Below are positions 54,889 to 64,000 of a stretch of 64,000 bases of DNA, piece by piece. The notes under the pieces were generated by a model. That model was not told where the DNA came from. It made no database searches and saw only the letters and a list, made by a program, of their open reading frames with translations. The stretch comes from Paramecium tetraurelia (Eukaryota; Ciliophora; Oligohymenophorea; Peniculida; Parameciidae), in the NCBI RefSeq assembly GCF_000165425.1, contig NW_001799377.1, forward strand, positions 323,204 to 387,203, read 5' to 3'. How positions within the stretch are numbered: the stretch's first letter is position 1; each line of letters opens with the position of its first letter. The position numbers and the translations under genes were made by a program.

Positions 54889-57800
54889 ATGGGTGTATGC
54901 TGTTCCAAATAAAGAGAGAGAGAAGATGGGATAAGAGAGTAGATTGCATAGACTGTAGTGGAATAGTAAAAGATAAAAGAAGAAGAGGAATAAGAACAGA
55001 ATCAATTTCAGTGTTACTCATCAGGCAGAAAATCTTAAACTTATCAATTTAATCAAGTTGACATCTGCAACTTAGTTACTCAGGCTGGAAATGAAGATGC
55101 TCCAGTGGATATGGAGTAAATAAAATCAGAGAGAGTCAAAAAGAAAAAGCAGGAGCATCAAAAGGATGACGCAAATTATTTAAGAAAAATGGACCATGTA
55201 TTGTCTGTAAAGTCGATTGTAGTCTAATTATAATAAGAAGGAGATATGAAATATTACAAGATCTCAATGCATATAAACTATAAGGACCTCCTTTACAATG
55301 TGAATTTAAATGGTGCTCTAACAACAGAACTAGGCTTTAAATATTTCACATTAAACCCCAAGAAATTTGAAGAGGCTTCTAAGTATTCAAGGTTTCTCAC
55401 TTTCTTTTCAAATGACAACTATTTTAATGTAGACAAGGAATGTACAAATAATTTTAATTCGTTTGATAAATTGTTAAATGTCGAGAGAAGTTTACAAGAA
55501 GTTTAAGCGAATTTGTAAAAAGCGTAAAGGAAGTAGACAACTATTGGTTTGCAAGAAAAGAAGGCTTAAACTTGTTTAGTTAATTAAACCAATTAAGAAA
55601 TGCTCGAAGTCATAACAGTTGTAGATGTAGAATAACAGTCAAGATTTTTGACAATTCTCTTCCATTTGCTAATCTAAAAATATTTTAAAAAGCTAGAACT
55701 CTACTTAGTGTTTATAACAAATGCTACATTCTTGTTTGAAATCCTTCCTTAATTTGATTAACCAAATGTATACAGATTGGCTTTGTTTTATGATAAAATG
55801 GATTATTCATTAAAAGATCTACAAAATCTGTGTCTTAAGAACCAAATGGAATTATCTAAACTTTTGTATTAAAAATTGGCACTAAACCTTCTAGAGATCT
55901 TTTATTAATGCTATTCAAATTATTTATATAGACTCAATTTCACATTGTCAACAATTTTTTATGTTTCTAAATTTAGGACTTTTAAGCTACAAACATTTGG
56001 AAGATTAAAATATTTATTGAAGTTTGGATACACTGGTGATGAAGCCTTAAAAGAGTTGGATGAGAAAAAAATGAGATTATTTGAAAAAGCATTTAAAAAA
56101 GATCTGTTCGCTTTATGTGATCTATTAGTCTACTTTAAAAAGATAAATAAAATAGGCTTGAAATAAATCCAAAGTTAAAGGAAAAAGTACTTTTAGAGTA
56201 TCTCGAAGGGTGAAGATCTAGCTGATGATAATTATTTAATTTATGTTGATTAGATCTTTTCATCCTAATCTGATCGTTATATTTTAGAATTCATTCATAT
56301 GGCCCTATATGCGAATTAGGTTAAATCAGTAGATAAAACCTTGGAGGATACTCAGCCAATTATTGAATAACTATAAAAAATGATTGCCGATTATGAATCC
56401 AATCTAGAATTAGGAGTAAAAGGAAAGGATCTCTAGCATAATACTGATTTCTAAAATTTAGAAAATCCATAAGAAACTGAAAATAGAGATATCGGCTTAG
56501 AGGATTCTGTAGATTTAGATAATAACTAAAAATATTTGAAGTCTTTTTAATTTGAATTCAATTCTGAATATGAAGAATTATCTATTAATAAAGATAAAGT
56601 TACGTAAACCTAATTAATATATAGAGAATTGCTTTATTCATCATTGCTATTTTAGGATGAATTTTAAATTTATTATAAAAAATTCAAAGAATGCTAGAAA
56701 TAAAAATCAGAGGAGGCCTATATAGAAATCTTGAATGCATTTTATCAATTGAAATCAATGAACGAGGACTCTTGGGAATATAGATTGAAAATGATTTCAA
56801 AATTAATGAACAGACCTATAGAAATTATGAATTCAATATTTGAAATCTTCATTGATCAATTTCACATTACAATAATGTTCCAGATACTGACCATATCATA
56901 GAGAAAACCTCTGCCTTTACTAAATTAATTTCAAAAAAGCATCAATAAGTAATTGGAAACTAAAGTTTTAATGGATAGAAAATTAAGAAGTCATAATTCA
57001 TCAAAGGGGATCATAGAACAGAAAAAGTATATAATGGTCTAATTAATGTATGCACAATCATACTTAAATAATAATAATTTTTATTAAGCAGTTTAAAAAA
57101 TACAAAAAGTGATAGGGTTTTAATTGAAAAATTAACACCAAGCCTCATTATTTTATGCATATTCATTATTAATAAGTGGAGAAATACAAAAGGAGAGGTC
57201 TTGGCGACNNNNNNNNNNNNNNNNNNNNNNNNNNNNNNNNNNNNNNNNNNNNNNNNNNNNNNNNNNNNNNNNNNNNNNNNNNNNNNNNNNNNNNNNNNNN
57301 NNNNNNNNNNNNNNNNNNNNNNNNNNNNNNNNNNNNNNNNNNNNNNNNNNNNNNNNNNGAAATACAAAAGGAGAGTTGCAACCAGTCTCTGCAATGCTTA
57401 ATTTAGAGATGAGTTAAGTCCTTTATGATAGTCATTTTCCTGAATTCATTGCAACAGAAGAAGCATAAGAATAATGTGATCATTTAGCAAAAGACAAAAT
57501 TACTCAAAAATTCTCATACATTAAAGTTTAAAACTTGGCAACAAGCAATAAGGCTAAGTTGGAATTTATGTTGGGTATTAGTTACCTTGAAGTGCATGAT
57601 TAAGATAATTCTCTCAAATGCTTAAAAGTTGCAGAAGTGTTGTTATTAAGATCATTTGATATCTTTTCAGATGAAGTTGTGATTGTAGTTCTGAAGCAAT
57701 TGCAACTATATGTTCTATAGGATGATATAGGATCAGCCTTCAAAATTATGCACTCATATACCAGAAGTATGAATCAGTGGTATAGAGATGGGAAATCTTT

Positions 57801-59163
57801 CAAAAGTAAAATCATGTCTAAATTGTAGTTTGTTATAGGGAATATTTTTGAATTCAATGGATAATATTTAGGTGCTCTTCGATATATAGAAAGATCTAAT
57901 CGTACATATACAAATTCAAAAGCTAATAATCTTATAATACAAATGCATTTCTAGGCTAAGAAATTAAATCTAATATAAAAAATAAAAGCTATCTTTATAA
58001 ACATCAGAAACAATTAAGAACAAAAAAAATCAAATGATTTGTCTATGTTCTAAACTCTAAATGAACATATGGCTTAGACATTCCTCACATAATTTTATAA
58101 GTAAAGATTTGTCTAGAAATCTTCTTTAATTTTGGAAAAATTTGGATCAAGTTTAATTAAAATGCAATACTTACAGAGACTTAAATTAAATGATGAAGCA
58201 CTTAAATTTATGAATAAGACAATCAAAATTTTGAATAAAACTAAAAAAGATGAGTTGTACGCAATTATATCTGGTTATGTAACTTATCTCAGTCCTCAAA
58301 ATTCGAAAAAACATTCATAATTAAAATTATTAATAAATTAAATAGAAATTAATGAAAGATATTTTATTTTCCCAATTAAAGAATACCATTTGATAAAATG
58401 CTTTATTTATCTAATGATTCTCTACACAAAGATGAATGAAACAAAATAGATTTAAGAAATCGATACCAAAATTCAATAAGTGATTGAAGACTTTTATGAA
58501 AATCTCTAATGGCAAACCATTTCAAATAACTATTGTAAACATGCTCCTAATAAATTTGAACTGCTCATTAAAAAAGGTAAAATCTCTTTGTTATACTAAA
58601 TCTCCTCTATTGTTGAATTGATTGAATACTACAACAATTTAAAGAAATAAATATTCGATATTATTTTTCATGGAAAATAGTTGATGGAACTATATAAAAC
58701 AATCAGAGCAGATTTTGAAATGTTTATTAATTAAATCAATTCTCAATTATTAAGCTAAAAATAAAATTGCTTGTTTGGATCTTGTTCTTAAATGAAAATA
58801 AAACATACACTACATTAAGATGAGCACAAGCAATTAAATAAAATATAAAATACTCTATATACTCAATCATATCATGAGGAAGGGTTCAATACTAATTAAA
58901 ATAAGGAGGATCAACTAAAGATTATCTTAGACATTAGAAGCTCTCAAGAAAATATGTTTTCTAAAAAAAACCTTACAACGCCAAAATTCAAATAAAGTAA
59001 TAAAGTTGAAGACTAAAAATCAAATCACAGTTAAGATAATGCTTCTAAAAAACAAAAATCAGCAAATAATTCCTATTTTATGAAATAAAATGACTTCAAA
59101 AAGTCAAATAAATTAAATCCTTTTGAAGGTACCTTGAAAAAAACTCAAAAATCATTTTAATGA
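54889..59163 (+). CDS. Large helical (TPR-like) protein with predicted N-terminal dual acylation; interrupted by N gap
   Basis: ATG 54889 to TGA 59161-59163; I needed no intron outside the gap, a very long continuous frame. It begins MGVCCSK: Gly2 with two adjacent cysteines is the classic myristoylation-plus-palmitoylation pattern, so membrane attachment is likely. A charged linker is followed by over 1000 residues of helix-rich sequence with TPR-like spacing in places (AQSYLNNNNFYQAVQKIQ; GNIFEFNGQYLGALRYIE). The C-terminal 150 residues are Lys/Asn-rich. A 150-N gap at 57209-57358 splits the gene, and the frames on the two sides differ, so the gap size is probably not 150. The family was not recognised. 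Confidence 0.7.
57181..57197 (+). repeat. 17-bp direct repeat, left of assembly gap
   Basis: The 17-mer beginning GAAATACAAAAGG occurs at 57181-57197, eleven bases before the gap, and again at 57359-57375 immediately after it. Duplication across a gap suggests overlapping contig ends placed as if separated. Confidence 0.8.
57209..57358. other. Assembly gap, 150 N
   Basis: Exactly 150 undetermined bases inside a coding region. The round number and the repeated flank suggest an estimated or default gap length. Confidence 0.99.
57359..57375 (+). repeat. 17-bp direct repeat, right of assembly gap
   Basis: Second copy of the 17-mer found at 57181-57197. The coding frame through this copy is shifted relative to the left copy. 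Confidence 0.8.
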
Positions 59164-59703
59164 GTTTGTAATCCAATAAATCAAAATAACTATAAAACAT
59201 AACAATTATTTAAAGTATTTTCTCATTATCTTCCTAAATTTTTCTTCAAATTAAACTAATTCTAATTTAAACACTATTGTTTATCCTTATCACTGTCCTC
59301 TGGTTGAAGCATAAGAAATAAAAAAAATAAACTTCCCTCTAAAAATTCATATAATTATCCTTTGAAAAAAACTGATAGAATTATCAAAAGCACCTATAAA
59401 TTAAATAAATTGAATTTTCATTTCATAATTTTTTGAATATATATATTATGTTTACATAATTGATATAATAGTTTAAAAATGCTAAATTAGAATATCTAGT
59501 ATTTACTATTATGGAATTCAGCAATTTATGTTACATAATTTCTAGTAATTTTTGTATATTTAATTTAAAACATTTGAATTTTTTCATACTTCTTCTACAA
59601 ATAATTCTAGAGAATACTTCTTATGAAACCTAAGTAATTTGATAGTATCAAATAAATGATATTTGTAAGGAGAAATTTATAATTTTGATTAATATAATAA
59701 AAA
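59164..59703. other. AT-rich spacer
   Basis: About 540 bp between two plus-strand genes. It has A/T runs and TGAs in every frame, and nothing recognisable. Confidence 0.5.
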
Positions 59704-61922
59704 ATGGATGAATTCTCAATAGAGACTAGAATGAGACAAGTTGTTTATGAACTGTCATAACCGTTAATGATAAGATGTATCATTATAGATATTAATTTAG
59801 TATCTGATTGCCTAAGATAAATTGATGAATAGTAACTGAGCATTGATAATTTAAAGTAGTAAATTAGATAGTAAAATGAGAGTCAACAAAGTAATTAGCT
59901 TGACGCTGCTAAGAGATATACTGAAATTGATATTCTCTTGAAATCGTAGAGAATTTTAGAGTTAGAAATAATAAAAAATTAGCATCAAGCCCAATAATCA
60001 TCTGCTCAATTGAAATCAAAAATCGAATTTATGGAAAAAGAAGTCGAATAATAAAAGAGTCATTCTTAGTTTGTTATTAATTCATAATTAAAAACTTAAA
60101 ATGATTTCGAATAGCTAAAGAAGAAATAAACAGAGTATGCTGAAACATTTAGCAAAAAAATTGATGAATTTTTTAAAGATTATTTTACATTTTTTGTAGA
60201 TTGTAGAAATTAAGTGAGTTAAATCTCAAAAAGTTAGCAAATGCTATTGAAAGATGTTTAAAACTAGAGTGTGTAATTGGAACAATTAGGGATACATAAA
60301 GATCTATAAGAAAAGAAGTAATCTAGTTTAGATTTGAGAGTTGAATGGATTGTGAAAGAGATGAATCATTTAATTAATGAGGATTTTTTTAAATTTACTT
60401 TAGATAAAGTAAAATAATGGATGTATATTTAGAGGAAGAACAGTCAAGAGCTGAAGATAATCGACTTTTGAAGGGAACTATATAAAATCTATAGAGTTAA
60501 ATTGAGGTTAACAACGTATCCATAGATGAAAGAATAAAAGGGTTGGAGACGCTTGAATAATAAAATCGTTAGTAAGGGAACTCATTTTAATAATAATTGA
60601 ATAATTAGACTGAGAATTTTTAGAAGCACTTTAAGGAAATTTCTAAAGAATTGTAAGACTATAATAAAACATTAAATACGATTGATGAATTTAGGAAAAA
60701 GATTTAAGAAAAAATACCAACAATTGTAAACAGTCACTTAGCAGTGTTCTAAATCAATATTAATAGTTAAATGAATAAGCTTTCAGACCAGTTTAATAGT
60801 CTCAAAGCCACTATAGCCAAAGAAATGTCATAGGAGTTCAATTATAAATTGGATGATATACGTTCATAATTATTAACTGAATCCTTAAAATAATAGAGCA
60901 TTAAATTAGCAGCCTTTGAATCATAAATGTTGGAGTAGAAAAAAAAATAATAAAAGAAGGATGTTGAACTCTAGGTTATTATATCTGATAACTCATTAAG
61001 TTAATAGGAGCAGCTATAAAACTTTATAATAGAATAAATTGGTATCAAACTTACAAATTGGTCATAAATAGGATAAAAAGTAGGTAGAATAAATAGCATG
61101 GCTACTAAGGGAGGGTATAATTTAACTTAGCTTGGTTAAGTTGACAATTATGAATTTTTGGATGAGAATTTAGAAGATGTGAAGGCAAGTGTTAAATAGA
61201 TTTTGTTGGATATGAAAGATGAGATGGAGTAAAAATTAAAGGAATATGAGACTAGTATTACAACTGCTATGTAGAATTTTGATAAAAATCATTACCATGT
61301 ATTGAAATTGAAATCAGATATATTCAATGACACAGAGTATTTGAATAATCAAATAAAAATCCTATTCAGAGAGAAGGATGTAATAAATAGAAAGTTTTAA
61401 TTGCTTTTGTAATTGTTTTCGGGGAGCACTGAGGTTGCATAAATAACTGCAGCATATCTACTCAAATAATCGAAAGACCAGATCAAATTTACATCGACTA
61501 CAGGAACAGTTTTTGAATTGAGAAATGAGATATGCAACTATAGATAGATAAATTATTCTATAGAGGACCTCTTGAAAAAATCATTACAGAGTGTCATAGA
61601 TTGTTGGGATAAAAGTGAATTGTTAGAAACAAGAGAATATAATCCTCATTGGTATTTCAACAAATATATACATAAAAATCTAGTAGGTCAAAGTAAAACC
61701 TTAGACCAATCTTAAGAAAAAACAAATATATACACAACTTAAACATAGGCTGATTGTGAAGTATATGTAAATAGATCTGGGAGGTAAAGGAATCTGTCTT
61801 AAAGACACTCCATTTTGATGAGTTTGGATTCAACAAGACCGAAAAGAGTTGGTGCGAATTCAGTTATGAAATAATCAGAGCGTGATGATTCTAATGAGCG
61901 TTTGCCAAAGGTAAAAAAGTGA
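59704..61922 (+). CDS. Long coiled-coil protein (~739 aa) with a T7 frame break
   Basis: From ATG 59704 the frame encodes coiled coil rich in Gln/Glu/Lys. At the T7 run about 60394-60400 the coding sequence moves by one base; one extra T joins FINED.. to QIYFRQSKIMDVYLEEEQ and onward to TGA 61920-61922. As given the span is 2219 bp, one short of a multiple of three. Alternatively two genes abut and the second starts at an ATG near 60419. The second half continues as coiled coil with a less repetitive region (NYEFLDENLEDVKASVKQIL; TTGTVFELRNEICNYRQ) and a basic C-terminus. No domain was recognised; it may be a cytoskeletal linker. Confidence 0.6.
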
Positions 61923-61974
61923 ACAAATTTATATAATATATGATACATTATATTAATAATGAATTAATAAATTT

Positions 61975-63933
61975 ATGGATTAAGAAAGAAGACGACGATG
62001 GGTTCAAACCTAATAACAAAAGCTGGAAGATATCAGATTACGGAAGTTGTCTCCAGTCTACTAGCTCAAAACTGAAAATATAAGATTAAGTAAAACCGAA
62101 AAGATTATATAATTGAAATAGCCAGAAATGTTAAGGCATTAACAAACTATGGCTATTGATGAATATATTTCAAAAGGGGATTGCAAACTAATCTTTTTAC
62201 AATAATAAAATGAAGACATTGGATTCAAAACATTTACAGAAATGATGAAGACCAATTCTAGTTGGTGGGGTAAAGTGGATCAATTAAATCCAAATGAATC
62301 TACACTTAAAAATAGATTGCAATTCAATCAGCTATAAGCTAATCAATTTACAAATAAATTAAATAGAAAATGGACAAGCACAGTAAAGGAAATTACTGGG
62401 TTGATTAATAAATAGTAGGAGTTATAACAACTCTAAAAAGTAAAGAAAATCAAATTGAAACCAAAACCTATTCCATAAGTAGAAGAGGATGAACAAAAAG
62501 AAGATGATAATAATAAATAATTGGATCCTTCCTCCACTTTTGTTAAAGTCTTCTGGTTCAACATCTAAATTAATGAATGGAAACCGCCTGTCAGAGAGGG
62601 ATGCTCAGTCACTTACATTCCCTCTCTAAATAAGGCATATATGTATGGAGGAATTGGTAATGATCTATTTAAGAATTTTATTGCATTGAATACTCAAACA
62701 TGGACATGGAAAGACATAGGAGTAGGCAAAGGAGAAGCACCAGTTGAAGGAAGATTTGGACACACTGCCACATTGTACAAGCAAAGTGTAATCATATATG
62801 GAGGTGAAAAAAAGTTTAACAATGTAATGAGGATTAGAGAATGCTATAGCGATGTTAGGATGTTCAATCCAGCAGAAAAATTGTGGACTCAAATTAAGAC
62901 ATTTGGTGATCTTATAGAAGGAAGGAGGAACCATATAGCATAATGTGTTGGAAAATACTTTATTATTTATGGAGGAATTAATTCTTTTGGCAAAGTCTTA
63001 AGTGATGTTTGCAGTTTGAATTTAGAAACTAATAAATGGTATTCAACTATAATTATACTCTAGGAATATGTTGTAAATAGAAAATTAATCTCTCGAAGGG
63101 GTTTCAGATGCAGCTTCTGCTTCCTTGTTCAATGGAGAAGTCAAAATGGAGAATCCTTACTTTAGCTATGAATGCAATAAGAAGAAAGGAAAGTATCCCA
63201 ATGTTACTTAAGAGGGAATATATGTATTTGGAGGCAGAATGCAGAATGGAGAGGCTACAAACGATTTGAGAGTCATTTAATTCGGATTTAAACCTATTAG
63301 AATCATTAAACTAAAAACTAAAGTACTTATCTGCCATCATTTTAGGGGTAAGTCCCAGTCGCTCGTTATTCTCATAGTCTCAATTACTACTATAATTTGA
63401 ATGCTCTAATTGTTTACGGAGGTAGAAATGATTCAAAAGAGGAGAACATCCTTAATGATTTATATGTTTTATAATTGATGTAGATGAATTGGGTGCTCGT
63501 TTAATAAATTGGAGGGTTTAAATATGGTAAATTCAGTCACTGTAGTATTTCAATAGACTCCAAAATCTTAATTTTTGGAGGCTACACTCAGAATGTTTAT
63601 GCTAATGCTGACATTCAATTAATCGAATTAGACCAACATAAAGTAACTAAGATGATTAAGGAAACCAAGGTTAACAATTAATTGACAATAAACAGCTTAG
63701 ACTTACTGACCAATGCCAATTTGAAGGTTTTTAAGACTGAATACTATTAAGATAATGTGGATATAGAATAGAATGAAACAAATAAACCTTTTGACACAAT
63801 GAAAATGAGTTCAATGAACCTTAAGACATTTATTCCTATACCAAATAAACCAAGTTCTTAATTGATGCAAGAGTATAAATTATTAAGATTAAACTCTAAA
63901 TTTTCCAAGACTAATATATTTTAAAGCATATGA
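61975..63933 (+). CDS. Kelch-repeat protein (636 aa)
   Basis: ATG 61975 to TGA 63931-63933. Introns at 63039-63063 (25 nt) and 63323-63345 (23 nt) leave exactly 637 codons. The first ~190 residues are basic, helical and Gln-rich. Kelch blades follow, each with the hydrophobic-GG and distant W: KAYMYGGIGNDLFKNFIAL, SVIIYGGEKKFN, KYFIIYGGINSFGKVLSDV, GIYVFGGRMQNGEATNDL, ALIVYGGRNDSKEENILND, and KILIFGGYTQ. About six blades fit one beta-propeller. The tail of 100 residues is polar. No BTB, F-box or catalytic domain is present, so it is a plain kelch scaffold. Confidence 0.88.
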
Positions 63934-64000
63934 AATGTATTTTATTTAAATAAAATTGCCTGTTATACTATACTTTAGATTATTTAATGTAATAAAATTA

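Noticed and set aside
57011..57406. Several frames spanning the N run
   Set aside because: They only look open because undetermined bases contain no stops.

Overview
The window reads as macronuclear genomic DNA of a ciliate, most likely a Paramecium. In dozens of independent reading frames TAA and TAG sit inside otherwise continuous, recognisable proteins and must be read as glutamine, while TGA is the only codon that ends them. The sequence is strongly AT-rich. Genes are interrupted by tiny GT-AG introns, mostly 19-36 nt, and genes on both strands are packed tightly, often with spacers under 150 bp. Standard-code ORF calling breaks almost every gene here, so all coordinates come from reading both strands by eye with the ciliate code. 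Intron positions are given where removing the intron restores the frame. Lengths that then divide by three are the main check. Alignments could not be run.

Layout: 1-4 kb holds the 3' end of an exportin-7-like gene, a small basic protein, a broken gene and an unknown gene. 4.4-11.7 kb holds two large plus-strand proteins and a membrane RING-CH (MARCH-type) ubiquitin ligase whose start codon overlaps the stop of its neighbour. 11.8-18.7 kb holds a protein kinase, an RRM protein head-to-head with a BEACH-domain gene (18 bp between start codons), an eIF2-alpha-kinase-like kinase and a small coiled-coil gene. 19.6-27.8 kb holds an ankyrin-AGC kinase with two apparent frameshifts, a kinesin-13, a type I membrane protein and a MORN-repeat protein. 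28-33 kb holds two small or broken genes, the Sec61 alpha translocon subunit and the SUMO-activating enzyme subunit UBA2. 32.9-41.3 kb holds overlapping LRR and ankyrin genes, a FYVE-like coiled-coil protein, a multi-pass hybrid histidine kinase with decayed signalling residues, and a bacterial-type glycerol-3-phosphate dehydrogenase. 41.3-64 kb holds a formin, several long coiled-coil genes, an unknown conserved-looking gene, a probably dual-acylated helical-repeat protein interrupted by a 150-N gap, and a kelch protein.

There is no operon or defence island. The genes are ordinary eukaryotic functions: secretion (Sec61), SUMO activation (UBA2), nuclear transport (exportin), cytoskeleton (formin, kinesin-13, coiled coils), signalling (four kinases), and glycerolipid/redox metabolism. 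Several breaks coincide with homopolymer runs, so some apparent pseudogenes may be assembly errors. The items most worth a second look are the decayed histidine kinase, the 4-nt ATGA overlaps between eukaryotic genes, the 18-bp bidirectional promoter and the frames interrupted by in-frame TGA.
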